Part shown: positions 11,901-20,161 of the stretch, piece after piece
Numbering within the stretch: position 1 is the first letter of the stretch
How the letters are laid out: the number at the start of each line of letters is the position of its first letter
NCBI RefSeq assembly: GCF_002256775.1
Contig: NZ_NCII01000006.1
Span: 1 to 63,762, forward strand
Length of the DNA: 63,762 nt
From: Novosphingobium sp. 17-62-19
GTDB taxonomy: Bacteria; Pseudomonadota; Alphaproteobacteria; Sphingomonadales; Sphingomonadaceae
Reading direction: 5' to 3'
Translations under genes and position numbers: made by a program
Notes under the pieces: model-generated
Told to the model about the DNA's origin: nothing
The model's database searches: none
What the model saw: the letters and a program-made list of their open reading frames with translations, nothing else

Positions 11901-12447
11901 GGGTGGCGAGATTCTCGATGAGCGCCTCATCGCCCTGCTGTTCTGCATGGACCAGCAGCTCGGCCAGCACCTGACGGACCAGCAACGCGCGGTCGCGGTC
12001 CTCCATCGCGCGGGTGCCGGGGCGCAGGCCGGCTTCTACCGGGAATGACGCGAGCAGCCACTGGCAGAAGGCGTGGATCGTTTCGATCCGCAAGCCGCCG
12101 CCGGGGCAATCAAGCACGGCAGCAAAGCGGCTGCGCGCGCGAGCCACGGTTTCAGGCCCGAAGGGCGCGCCGATGGCCTTCAATTGCGCGGCCAATTCGA
12201 TTTCTGGCAGCCGCACCCATCCGGCCAACACTTCGTTGACGCGCGTGGCCATTTCGGCCGCGCCAGCCTTGGTAAAAGTGAGGCAGAGTATCTGCTCAGG
12301 CTCGACGCCATCCTGCAACAGCAGGCGGAGCACGCGGGCGGACAGCACCTGCGTCTTGCCCGTGCCTGCCGAGGCTGAGAGCCAGACGGTGCGTTGTGGA
12401 TGGACGGCGTGGGCCTGGTTGTCCTTGAGCGGGTAGACCTTACTCAT
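8968..12447 (-). CDS. addA: Double-strand break repair helicase-nuclease AddA
   Basis: AddA is the UvrD-like helicase and nuclease subunit of AddAB, which resects double-strand ends for RecA loading. The 1159 residues show Walker A (SASAGTGKTQVL), LCLTFTKAGAAEMATRV, IETIHAFCQWLL, Walker B (LVDEAQDTNASQW), VVGDYKQAIFGFQGT, QSFRTARPIL, MTVHGSKGLQAPIVIL and LLYVAMTRAEEAL. The C-terminal RecB-type nuclease follows (SGTVDRL, IVDFKTAR, IRQMAAYVAAL). The ATG at 12447 overlaps the addB stop (ATGA), which fixes the start. Confidence 0.96.
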   Translation of the reverse strand: MSKVYPLKDNQAHAVHPQRTVWLSASAGTGKTQVLSARVLRLLLQDGVEPEQILCLTFTKAGAAEMATRVNEVLAGWVRLPEIELAAQLKAIGAPFGPETVARARSRFAAVLDCPGGGLRIETIHAFCQWLLASFPVEAGLRPGTRAMEDRDRALLVRQVLAELLVHAEQQGDEALIENLATLSRRMSEDQVESFLLRCAGALDLWQGTGAWQPPLRPRINRVIGLGEDDGPESLATMCADDVFDHRALRSCLEVQLDWNTANGKKMAEPISEWLSALPEQRSLDIEVLAKALLNAEGEPKWLKNLLKIDGSYEEAATRVKTCIEAVRARKAQIDLADLLDTALTVGRRFALAWDTAKAREGFIDFDDQIRTAAELLTKRTSADWIRFKLDRRFDHILVDEAQDTNASQWDIVLEGLVSDFFTGEGQRGPAVRTLFVVGDYKQAIFGFQGTSPENFARASHKVRAQLADVAEILRDPDRKLLELGLGQSFRTARPILDFVDAAIDHIGWDRLGLENKPERHVGLDIPGTVGMWRVVGDDAPDEDEAGEGAGDEGAESWLSRPDRKLADQIALQVKGWIASGFPLSKGGPKTAGPGDVMILVRKRKELAGLIVARLHARGVPVAGVDRLRLGAPLAVKDLVAALRFAAQPLDDLNLGSLLVSPLIGWSQEDLLEHGYRKGGVRLWDKLRQDRHPFAAQTAQKLGSLLNRADYDPPQVLLHWLLVGPWDGRSKLVARLGREANDPIDELLNAAMAYASANVPSLVGFLQWFDAGEGELKREAGKAEGLVRVMTVHGSKGLQAPIVILADAADDPDASPPRGLELVEDILGTLRKVPLPSLRKEEKAPAVLEAEAEAAQAEREEHWRLLYVAMTRAEEALFIAGAKGKKRKKNGGELPEDSWYAQLEQLFAEDWREDALWGGIRQIGGPPPFAAPKAENAAASFPMLPDVLLNPIGPEPRPPRPLAPSSLGEDDASDPPASPGPHAMLAARRGTLLHRLIERLPELAAEDRRAAGLAWLAQTDDEFDASDQVAMVDSALAVLSHPDWADVFGPDSLAEVPLAAVVGGRVVSGTVDRLVIGKDRIRIVDFKTARRPPASIAAVPMAYIRQMAAYVAALEAIHPGLPVEAGLLYTHTPELFVLPDDLIAAQKLRIAGVQESFAG

Positions 12448-15422
12448 GGCTCGCCTTCCCCTTCGCGGCCTTGCCATTCGTCGAGGCGCATCAACTGGTC
12501 ATAGTCGGTATAGCTCGGCAAATCAGGATTGAGCCGCGCAGTGAATGGTTCGCTGCCGAGCAGCCAGCGGGCAATCGCCTCGCGCAGGTAGCGTTCGGTT
12601 TCGGGCAAGAACTCGTCAAGCGGGAGGCCGGACTTCTTGCGGCCTTCGAGGACGGGGCTGTCCATGTAGCCAAAGCCGCGTTGCTTGTTGCGGCCCAGTG
12701 ACCAGTATTCGAAGCGCGCAGGCTCACCCTTCACACCGTCGATACCGCCCTGCACCGCGATCATGCCGATGAGTCCGAGTTGCAGGGCGTATCCTTCCTG
12801 CACCATGCGGCCCGATGGCGGCATTCCGGTCTTGTAGTCGACGATAGCGAGCGTGCCGTCGGCCAGCTTGTCTATGCGATCCGCACGCCCGTGGATGCGG
12901 ATGCCATCGACGCGCATCTCGCCCTTCTTTTCGATAGCGAGCACGTCACGGCCCTCGCCTGCAAGGCGGTCGGTTTCTTCCTCGATCCAGTGGAGCGCGT
13001 CGATAAGACGCGGCTTCCACATGGCGCGCATGAAGGGATGTGCGCTCATTTCATCGAACTTCTGTTCCGCCAGCGGGATCAGTTGGCCGGGAACGCCGCC
13101 AGCTTCGTGCCAATCCTGCAAGATTTTGTGGACCGCCGTACCCTTCCACGCTGCTGTCGGATCGGAATCGACAGGGTCGAGGCTACGCAGTCCAAGGATG
13201 GCCGAGGCGTAGAACTGGTAGGGATCACCGCGTAGCCGATCCAGTGCGGTGACGGCAATGTCGACCTTGCGCTGTTCGGCGCTGGGCATCGGATGCGGGC
13301 GCGGGTGTGCAGGCGCTGGGGCCGGGTTTGCCAGTGCCTGTGCAAGTTCCACCGCGCGCGTTTCATGACGCAGTTGATCGCCCAACATGGCGTGGATGCG
13401 CAACAGGAAGCGTGAGGGGATGACGGGGCCGGTCGCATCGCGTTGCGCGTGGCTCAGCACCACTTCGGGCGCGCCCAAGGCAGCGGCAAGATCATGCGCG
13501 GACAGGCCGATGCGGAAATCGGCGCCGGGAATGCCGAGCGCGCGCAGAACCGGCGGTGCGAGCAGCGGATCAGGCGCCGGGCGGCCCGGCCAGGTGCCTT
13601 CGGTCACCCCCCCGCAGATCACCAGATCAGCGCGGCTCATGCGCGCTTCGAGCAAGCCGTAGATGGCAAGGCGCGGGTGGCCGCCGTAGGGCGGACGGAC
13701 AGAGACGTCCTCCATCGCATCGCGCAGCAGCGCGGGAAGTTCTTCAGAAGCGAGAAGCGTGGGGGCCGATGTTGCCGCCTCGCGCCAGCGTTCGACGAAT
13801 TGGGCAAGGCAGCGGCCATCGGCCTGTGCCCACAGACCAGTGCCGCACAGCGCCTCGCCCGCTTCGGACAGTGCGATCAACGCGGAATCGAGCGAAATTT
13901 CGCCTTCGAGCGGGACGAGAGGGAACAGCAGATCCTCAACACCAGACCACCACTCGGTGAGGCCGGGATGGCGGCGCTCATGCTCTTCGACACGCTGGCG
14001 GATGGCGGGAAGCCCCGGCCCCGGCCTTGGGCCGCGCAGGATCAGATCGAGTTGGCGGACGCGTTCCAGCCAGATCACACGCCCCTCGCCCGGTTGCACC
14101 AGCGGATGGCTGAGCAGGGCGAGCAGCGGCACCGGGGCGGCCCGTTCGGCCACGAGTTCGGCGAGTTGCAGCAGCACGCGGCCAGCGGCTGTCTGCGGCA
14201 GGGGGCGACCGGCGGTGTCATCGGCCACCACGTTCCAGCGCGCCAGATGGGCGACGACGCGGGCGGCAAGGCTTCGGTCGGGCGTGACAACCGCGACGCG
14301 GCGTTCTGGTTCGGCAAGCGCCTCGCGCACGAGAATGGCGATGGATTGCGCCTCTTCCTCGGGGTTTGCGCTCTCCATTACGCGCACGCCGGTGAGGCGA
14401 CGGTCCTTGGCTTCGAGCGATACCCAGGCTGCGCTGGCTTCCGGCGGCAGGAACAGGTTCGAAATCGCGCGGCTGCGCTCTGGCCGCGCTGGCGAAAGGC
14501 CGGAGCGGTGCCAAGGCTCTACCTCGTCCCGCGCGATGCCCATGCGGTTGAGCAGGAGCTTGAGGTGGTACTGCGGATGGGTGACGACATCGCCGCGTTC
14601 GAAAACGGCACCATCGGGGCCACCTGCCGAGCCGAGCGCATCCCACACCTCAGGTTCCAGTGCGAGATCGAGATCGGGGAGGATCACGCCACCATCGGGC
14701 AAATCCGCCACAACGCGCAGCAGCTTTGCCACGGCGGGAGACGCGGAGGTTACGCCAGCGGCGATGACAGGATGCGCGGGCGGACGGGCTTTCCAGCCTA
14801 GCGCCGCGTGATCGAGCAATCGGTTGCGGCGTTCGGGCGCATCGACTTTGCCCAACGTTTCAAGCTCTGCCTGCCAGTGTGCAAAAACCCGCGCGAACAG
14901 CCGTGTGGCGTCCTGCCAGTGTTCTGACAGTTCTGCGGCGATGCCGATCACGGCCTCATCCAGCATGTCTTCAATCCGAACGCCTTCGACCAGCAACCGG
15001 CCTATGCCTTGCGCAATGCCTTTGGCCTGCCGGATCAGTGCGGCCTCACCCGGTGCCTCGTCGCCCAGTTCGATACGAAGTAAGGTGGCAAGGCGCAGCA
15101 GGCGGAATGTGGGATCGACGGCGGCAGGAATTGCGGCTCCTGCCCCGATGGGATCGAGCAGCGGCCCCAGCGTTTCGTCCAGATCCAGATCGCCAACAAC
15201 GGCCATGCGCGGCAGCAGCAGTCCTGCGCCGCTCGCCCGCACGAAGGCTTCGGTGATCGTGCGCACGGCGCGCTGGCTGGGCAGAAGCAGCGTGAGCCTT
15301 GCCAGCCCGAACCGGTCTTCACGATACCGCGGGATCAGGCCCGCCACCAGTGCATCGGCAAAGCCACGGTGCGCGGCGATCGACCATACGCGCAGTCGTT
15401 TGGGAAGGGGCTGATCGCCCAT
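12444..15422 (-). CDS. addB: Double-strand break repair protein AddB
   Basis: The 992-residue partner of AddA has an inactivated helicase-like N-terminal part (LTLLLPSQRAVRTITEAFV) and a C-terminal nuclease domain (RLRGDPYQFYASAILGLRSL, WKGTAVHKILQDWH, AIVDYKTGMPPSGR, QLGLIG). As in other alphaproteobacterial AddB proteins I see no iron-sulfur cysteine set in the nuclease part. I start at the ATG at 15422, which overlaps the murU stop (TGATG). A TTG one codon upstream is also possible. Confidence 0.94.
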   Translation of the reverse strand: MGDQPLPKRLRVWSIAAHRGFADALVAGLIPRYREDRFGLARLTLLLPSQRAVRTITEAFVRASGAGLLLPRMAVVGDLDLDETLGPLLDPIGAGAAIPAAVDPTFRLLRLATLLRIELGDEAPGEAALIRQAKGIAQGIGRLLVEGVRIEDMLDEAVIGIAAELSEHWQDATRLFARVFAHWQAELETLGKVDAPERRNRLLDHAALGWKARPPAHPVIAAGVTSASPAVAKLLRVVADLPDGGVILPDLDLALEPEVWDALGSAGGPDGAVFERGDVVTHPQYHLKLLLNRMGIARDEVEPWHRSGLSPARPERSRAISNLFLPPEASAAWVSLEAKDRRLTGVRVMESANPEEEAQSIAILVREALAEPERRVAVVTPDRSLAARVVAHLARWNVVADDTAGRPLPQTAAGRVLLQLAELVAERAAPVPLLALLSHPLVQPGEGRVIWLERVRQLDLILRGPRPGPGLPAIRQRVEEHERRHPGLTEWWSGVEDLLFPLVPLEGEISLDSALIALSEAGEALCGTGLWAQADGRCLAQFVERWREAATSAPTLLASEELPALLRDAMEDVSVRPPYGGHPRLAIYGLLEARMSRADLVICGGVTEGTWPGRPAPDPLLAPPVLRALGIPGADFRIGLSAHDLAAALGAPEVVLSHAQRDATGPVIPSRFLLRIHAMLGDQLRHETRAVELAQALANPAPAPAHPRPHPMPSAEQRKVDIAVTALDRLRGDPYQFYASAILGLRSLDPVDSDPTAAWKGTAVHKILQDWHEAGGVPGQLIPLAEQKFDEMSAHPFMRAMWKPRLIDALHWIEEETDRLAGEGRDVLAIEKKGEMRVDGIRIHGRADRIDKLADGTLAIVDYKTGMPPSGRMVQEGYALQLGLIGMIAVQGGIDGVKGEPARFEYWSLGRNKQRGFGYMDSPVLEGRKKSGLPLDEFLPETERYLREAIARWLLGSEPFTARLNPDLPSYTDYDQLMRLDEWQGREGEGEP

Positions 15423-16144
15423 CAATCGGACCGGAGCGCCGCCTCGGTAGGCGCAATCATCTGCGGTTCGCCCACTTCATACCACAGCCCCTGATGCGAT
15501 ACGCCATAGAGCCGACCTTCTTCCATCGCCCTTTGCCATAGCGTCATTGTGCCAAACGCGCCTTCGGGCGCATCGCGCAGCAGGCGGTGCGAAACTATCT
15601 GGATGCCGCTATAGATGAATGGCGCAACGCGTCCGGTGCGGCGGCGCGAGATGCGGCCCAACGCGTCCATGTGGAAATCGCCCTTGCCGCGATAGTTGAA
15701 AGCGCGGGCGTGCGGCACCAGCAGCAACAGCGCGTCCATCTTTTCGGCATCCCAGTGGTCAGAAAGATGCGCAAACACATCGCGCGGACCATCAAGCCAG
15801 ATGTTGTCCGAGTTCAGGCAAAAGAACGGATCGGTGCCGATCAGCGGCAGCGCCTTGACCATGCCACCGCCGGTTTCGAGCAGCTTTTCTCGTTCGTCCG
15901 AGATGCTGATGGCAGGAACCGTGCGCCTTGAAAGATAGGCCTCCATCGCATCGGCAAGGTAATGCACATTGACCACCGCGCGCGCGACGCCGGCTTCCTG
16001 CAGCTTCTCGAGGGCATGGTCGATCAACGGCTTTCCGGCGACCTGCACCAGCGGCTTGGGGCGCGATGCAGTGAGCGGGCGCATGCGTTTCCCAAGGCCT
16101 GCGGACAGGACCATCGCAACATCGCTGGCGAGCGGTTTGGTCAT
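15422..16144 (-). CDS. murU: N-acetylmuramate alpha-1-phosphate uridylyltransferase-type nucleotidyltransferase
   Basis: The 240 residues contain the nucleotidyltransferase signature MVLSAGLGKRMRPLTASRPK, followed by PLVQVAGKPLIDHALEKL, and the metal site FFCLNSDNIWLDG. The pairing with an AmgK-type kinase, whose stop overlaps this ATG, identifies it as MurU. MurU makes UDP-MurNAc from MurNAc-1-phosphate in the peptidoglycan recycling route that bypasses MurA. In other bacteria this route gives intrinsic fosfomycin tolerance. The specificity is inferred from pairing and family. Confidence 0.85.
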   Translation of the reverse strand: MTKPLASDVAMVLSAGLGKRMRPLTASRPKPLVQVAGKPLIDHALEKLQEAGVARAVVNVHYLADAMEAYLSRRTVPAISISDEREKLLETGGGMVKALPLIGTDPFFCLNSDNIWLDGPRDVFAHLSDHWDAEKMDALLLLVPHARAFNYRGKGDFHMDALGRISRRRTGRVAPFIYSGIQIVSHRLLRDAPEGAFGTMTLWQRAMEEGRLYGVSHQGLWYEVGEPQMIAPTEAALRSD

Positions 16145-17124
16145 GGCTCGAACCGGCCACCACCAGCGGCGCGAAGCTCTGCCGGAATGTGTGTGTCAAA
16201 CCATTGTGCTACCGGCGCGAGCGCGGGATGCGCAAGATCCCGCTCCATCAGCGCCCAGACGCGCGGGATATAATCAAGGTAGCGCGGCTTGCCATCTCGC
16301 TTCCACAGGCGAACGAAAATGCCCACGATCTTGGCGTTGCGCTGCGCGCCGAGCCGCGCATAGTCGGCAAGGAATTCCTCGCCCTCGCCAGACTTCTGCA
16401 GATAGTAATCCAGCATACGCAGTTCGAGTTCGGGAGAAACATCGCGCCGTGCATCCTGCAACAGCGAGACGAGATCGTAGGCCGGATGCCCGACAAGGGC
16501 ATCCTGAAAATCAAGCAGGCCCTGCTTTTCCAGCCCACCGAGCAGCATTACGTTTTCAGCATGGTAATCCCGCAGCACGGTCACGCCGGGGCGCTGGCGC
16601 GGCAGGAGTTGCGAGATCACCGCTTCCCACGCATTCGCCCAGCTACGGCTGTCCACATAAAGGCCACGCGCAGGCACATACCAATCGACGAACAGGCTTG
16701 CCTCGCGCTGATATTCTGCAAGGCTGTAACCGGTGAATGGCCCTGGCGGCAGCTTGCGCAGTTGCAACAGCGCATCAATGGCGTTGCGATAGACCTCGTC
16801 TTCGTCCTGCGGCCAGGCATCAAGATATTCACGCATCCGCACTTCGCCGAAATCTTCAAGCAAGACAAAGCCCTGCTCTGCGTCCTCGGCCAGAATGAGC
16901 GGCGCGCGCAAGCCATTGGCATCGAGCCACTTGGCCGCGCGGAGGAAAGGCTGCGGGTCTTCGTTTGGCGGTGGCGCGTGCATCAGCATGGCGTTGCCAT
17001 TCGAACGGCGGATACGGAAATAGCGGCGGAACGATGCGTCCCCCGGCAAAGGCTCAATCACGGCACCGCCCCAGCCTGCCTGCGTGAGGAAGGCTTCGAC
17101 GCCCGTGGGAATAGTCAGGTCCAT
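16141..17124 (-). CDS. amgK: Anomeric MurNAc/GlcNAc kinase-type phosphotransferase AmgK
   Basis: The 327-residue protein of the aminoglycoside phosphotransferase (APH) fold has the nucleotide loop GDASFRRYFRI, the catalytic loop VLRDYHAENVML and the metal motif LLDFQDALVGHPAYDL. Next to murU it is best read as AmgK, which phosphorylates MurNAc and GlcNAc at C1 during cell-wall recycling. The ATG at 17124 overlaps the tsaE stop by 10 bases. A longer open frame to 17208 exists but does not match the family. Confidence 0.86.
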   Translation of the reverse strand: MDLTIPTGVEAFLTQAGWGGAVIEPLPGDASFRRYFRIRRSNGNAMLMHAPPPNEDPQPFLRAAKWLDANGLRAPLILAEDAEQGFVLLEDFGEVRMREYLDAWPQDEDEVYRNAIDALLQLRKLPPGPFTGYSLAEYQREASLFVDWYVPARGLYVDSRSWANAWEAVISQLLPRQRPGVTVLRDYHAENVMLLGGLEKQGLLDFQDALVGHPAYDLVSLLQDARRDVSPELELRMLDYYLQKSGEGEEFLADYARLGAQRNAKIVGIFVRLWKRDGKPRYLDYIPRVWALMERDLAHPALAPVAQWFDTHIPAELRAAGGGRFEP

Positions 17125-17564
17125 GCGCTTCGCTCTAGCCAATTGGGGCCTGCGGTTACAATGGCCCGCCTGCCGTTTTCCGTGGATTCCAGCAGGATCG
17201 ACAGGCACGCAGGTTCATGCGCGAAACCGCCCGCGTGTTCCGGCCATTCCGCCAGCATGGCCGCACCCTGCCGATAATCGTCAAGTCCGATCTCCTCGGC
17301 CTCAGCCGGATCTTCCAGCCGGTAGAAATCGGCGTGGACCAGAGGCAGTCGGACGGTGGGCGGCTCGTAAAGTTCTATGATGGCAAAACTGGGGCTTGGC
17401 ACCTCGCCCTGATGCCCCAGCGCGGCGATGATGCCGCGCGCCAGTGTGGTTTTCCCCGCACCGAGGCCACCTGAAAGCGCCACGACGTCGCCGGTTTTCA
17501 ACTTTGCGGCGATGCGTTGGGCCAGCGCTTCGGACGCTGCGAGATCGGGCAGTTCAACGATCAT
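17115..17564 (-). CDS. tsaE: tRNA threonylcarbamoyladenosine biosynthesis ATPase TsaE
   Basis: This 149-residue P-loop ATPase acts with TsaB and TsaD to make t6A at position 37 of ANN-decoding tRNAs. Walker A is LSGGLGAGKTTLARGI (about 31-46), followed by SPSFAIIELYE and the HADFYRLEDPAEAEEIGLDDY segment typical of TsaE. Its start overlaps the divL stop by 4 bases, and it leads into amgK. Confidence 0.94.
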   Translation of the reverse strand: MIVELPDLAASEALAQRIAAKLKTGDVVALSGGLGAGKTTLARGIIAALGHQGEVPSPSFAIIELYEPPTVRLPLVHADFYRLEDPAEAEEIGLDDYRQGAAMLAEWPEHAGGFAHEPACLSILLESTENGRRAIVTAGPNWLERSAWT

Positions 17565-19909
17565 AGCAGGACGACGATGGCGCTTGTGCCAAGGCCGGGT
17601 TCGGACAACAGTTCAAGCGTGCCACCGTGCGCTTCAACCAGTTGGCGCACCAGTGGCAGGCCAAGGCCTTGTCTGCGCTCCACCGTTTTGCCATCGGCGC
17701 TGACTTTCAGGCCTTCCAGCGCGCGGGCAAGGACCGCAGCTTCCATGCCGCTGCCATTGTCCGAAACGACTACTTGCACCGCCCCGCCCTTCTTGCGTCC
17801 GGCTTCGACCAGAATGCGCCCGCCCTTGGGCGTTGCGGCAATGGCATTGTCGATCAGCTGGCCGAACGCGCGGCGCAGCCGGCGGGCATCGCCGGTGATG
17901 GTGCCAGCGGATTTGTCGCCACGCAGATCGAGCGTCAGCCCGGCAGTAGACAGGCGCTCGGCTCGTTCGGTGACAACTTCGGTCAAGAGCGGAAAGACTT
18001 CTACCGGCTCCTGCGCCAGCGGAAGGGTGCCTGCCTCGCTTTGCGAAAGGTCGAGCACGTTCTCGATCTGCTCGCCAAGCCTTTCGACCGACGACAGGAT
18101 TGCGCCAACATATTCGTTTTGCTGCTCAGTTAGGTCGCCCGCGATCCCGCTTTGCAACAGTTCGGCAAAACCGCCGATCGAGGTGAGCGGGGTGCGGAAT
18201 TCGTAGCTCATGTTGGCGATGAAACGGGTCTTGACCGCATCGGCCTCGACCAGCGCGGCATTGCGTTCGCGCAGCGCGGCTTCGGCTTTCTGGCTGTCGG
18301 TGATGTCCAATACGGTGAGCATCCCGTTGCCATCAGGCAGCGGCACGCCTGCCAGCGCAAGGTGCCGCCCATCAGCCAGCGTGAGCCGCCCGGTGCGCTG
18401 CTTGCGCTCTAGCGTGGCGGCCTGAATGACTTGCGCAATGGTGCCGATCTGCGCAGGCCGCTTAAGCAACGGGGCCAGCTTGTTAAGCAGAACATCGGCG
18501 CGCGGGTGGGTTGTGAGGAAGTCTTCCTCCAGCCCCCAATCGGCCGCAAAGCGCCGGTTCCACAGCTGGAGCTTTCCATCGGGCGCAAAGACCGCGAGCG
18601 ATTCGAACAGATTGTCGAACGTGGCGGTGCGGGTGCGCAGCAACGTGTCGCGGGTGGCAGAAAGCTGGAGTTGTTCGGTGCGATCCTCGAAGATCATCAG
18701 CAGCCCGCCATCGGGCATCGGCTGGCCTACCACGCGCAGGTGCGTGCCGCCCGAAAGGTGCCACGATTCCTCCACAGGGATGCGCGAAAGGAACCACGCC
18801 TGCCGTTCACGCCGCCATTCGGGGAAATCGCGCACTTCAGGCAAGCGTCCGGCATCGCGCATCCGGTCCAGCACGCGGTCAAAGGGCGGAGTGTCCACCA
18901 CCCACGCTTGCGGCACGCCAAAGATTCGCAGGAACGGCTGGTTGGCGAAGACCAGATTCCGCTTGTCGTCAAACTGCGCGATGCCCGCCGAAAGCGTATC
19001 GAGCATCTCGCGCTGGGCTTCGCGGAAGCGGCGGAACTGACGGATCAATTCCTCCATTTCCTCGATGTCCACCGCGTAACCGGCAACGCCGTCCTCGCCC
19101 AGCGGAAGGTCGATCACGCGCACGGCGCGGCGCTGGCCCTTGACCGTGGCGAGGAGCGAGCGCTCCACCGGAACGCGGCGCGATTGCGCCTGCCGGGCGA
19201 CTTGCGCGGCGCTAAGGCCGTCGATCGGCTCGATCAATTCGGTGCCTTGGGCGATCGCTGCCTCGGCGCTGGCCGCGCCGACGGCCTTGACATAGGCACT
19301 GTTGACCAACCGCAGCCGCAGGTCTGGCCCGCGAAACCACATCGGCAGCGGAGCGGCTTCGATCAAGCCGGAAAGACCTGCGAAATCAGCCTTGGCGCTT
19401 TGCGTTTCCTCGCGCAGGCGGACCAGTTCTTCCTGACTCTCGGAGAAATCAAAGAACCAGACGAGCGCGGAGCCACCCGGGGAGACTTGTGGATCGGCTA
19501 GATGGCCGTGCGCGGCAAGGCTGCGCGTGCCGCCCTTGGGGGTGAGCGCCATGCGGAACGGTGCGCCGGTCTTTTGCGCCTTGCGCACGGCATCGCTGAG
19601 CCGTGAAAGCTGCACTTCATCAAAGCCACGGCCTTCGGCATCAAGCTCTGAAAGGTAGCCGGGCATGGCATCGAACCCGAGCCATCCAGCGAGTCGAGCA
19701 GGCCCTTCGATCCGGCCATCGGCGCGCACCAACAGTGGCAGCGCGGGCGATTCATCGACCATCCGGCCCAACTTGCGGGCTTGACGCAGCACCGCCTCAC
19801 CCTTGCGCGCGCGACGGCGGGCATCGAGCACGAACCAGCCCGCCCCCGCCGTCCATGCGGCGAGTAGCACTCCAATCAGGACCAGTGCAGTCTGGGTAAG
19901 CAACGGCAT
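17561..19909 (-). CDS. divL: DivL-type cell polarity kinase with Tyr in place of the phosphoacceptor His
   Basis: The 782 residues comprise one N-terminal membrane segment (about 4-26), several PAS-like domains, a dimerisation helix and a C-terminal ATPase domain (QLIDNAIAATPKGG, VVSDNGSGM, RRQGLGLPLVRQLVEAHGG). The H-box reads FIANMSYEFRTPLTSI, with Tyr569 where kinases have His. That substitution, together with membrane anchoring, size and position before tsaE, is the mark of DivL, the essential regulator of the CckA-CtrA pathway in Caulobacter. The start is ATG 19909 or the adjoining GTG 19912. Confidence 0.88.
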   Translation of the reverse strand: MPLLTQTALVLIGVLLAAWTAGAGWFVLDARRRARKGEAVLRQARKLGRMVDESPALPLLVRADGRIEGPARLAGWLGFDAMPGYLSELDAEGRGFDEVQLSRLSDAVRKAQKTGAPFRMALTPKGGTRSLAAHGHLADPQVSPGGSALVWFFDFSESQEELVRLREETQSAKADFAGLSGLIEAAPLPMWFRGPDLRLRLVNSAYVKAVGAASAEAAIAQGTELIEPIDGLSAAQVARQAQSRRVPVERSLLATVKGQRRAVRVIDLPLGEDGVAGYAVDIEEMEELIRQFRRFREAQREMLDTLSAGIAQFDDKRNLVFANQPFLRIFGVPQAWVVDTPPFDRVLDRMRDAGRLPEVRDFPEWRRERQAWFLSRIPVEESWHLSGGTHLRVVGQPMPDGGLLMIFEDRTEQLQLSATRDTLLRTRTATFDNLFESLAVFAPDGKLQLWNRRFAADWGLEEDFLTTHPRADVLLNKLAPLLKRPAQIGTIAQVIQAATLERKQRTGRLTLADGRHLALAGVPLPDGNGMLTVLDITDSQKAEAALRERNAALVEADAVKTRFIANMSYEFRTPLTSIGGFAELLQSGIAGDLTEQQNEYVGAILSSVERLGEQIENVLDLSQSEAGTLPLAQEPVEVFPLLTEVVTERAERLSTAGLTLDLRGDKSAGTITGDARRLRRAFGQLIDNAIAATPKGGRILVEAGRKKGGAVQVVVSDNGSGMEAAVLARALEGLKVSADGKTVERRQGLGLPLVRQLVEAHGGTLELLSEPGLGTSAIVVLL

Positions 19910-20004
19910 CACCTATTCGCTACGGCGTGCGCTGCACAATTACAATGCGGCGTGTTGAAGTTGAGGCTGCAACTTGCGTCAATTGCCGCACAACTTGTTA
20001 ATCG

Positions 20005-20029
20005 CGCCCCCGCGAAGGCGGGGGCCTCA
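20005..20029 (+). repeat. 25-bp GC hairpin repeat (copy 2)
   Basis: This copy is identical, as reverse complement, to 8537-8561. Together with related hairpins at 20059-20084 and about 20121-20144 it fills the 250-base gap between divL and ahcY. I see no gene in 19913-20161. Confidence 0.75.
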
Positions 20030-20058
20030 GCCGTTTGAAAGTGCCTTCAAATGCACAA

Positions 20059-20084
20059 AAGCCCCCGCGCGATGGCGGGGGCTT
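20059..20084 (-). terminator. Likely terminator of ahcY
   Basis: A 10-bp stem, AAGCCCCCGC/GCGGGGGCTT, is followed on the minus strand by a TTTT run. It lies about 80 bases beyond the ahcY stop. Confidence 0.65.
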
Positions 20085-20161
20085 CTGCGTGTTCCGGCTC
20101 GGTCAGCGTAAACCGACTGAGTTCCCCGCCTTCGCGGGGACTCGGATCAATTCCGCACCTT

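Noticed and set aside
12853-13212. Ser/Arg-rich frames on the plus strand inside addB
   Set aside because: Their biased composition arises from reading GC-rich codons in the wrong phase.
13443-14801. Long plus-strand frames over addB
   Set aside because: No motif is present, and they are antisense to a well-supported addB that is overlapped by its operon neighbours.
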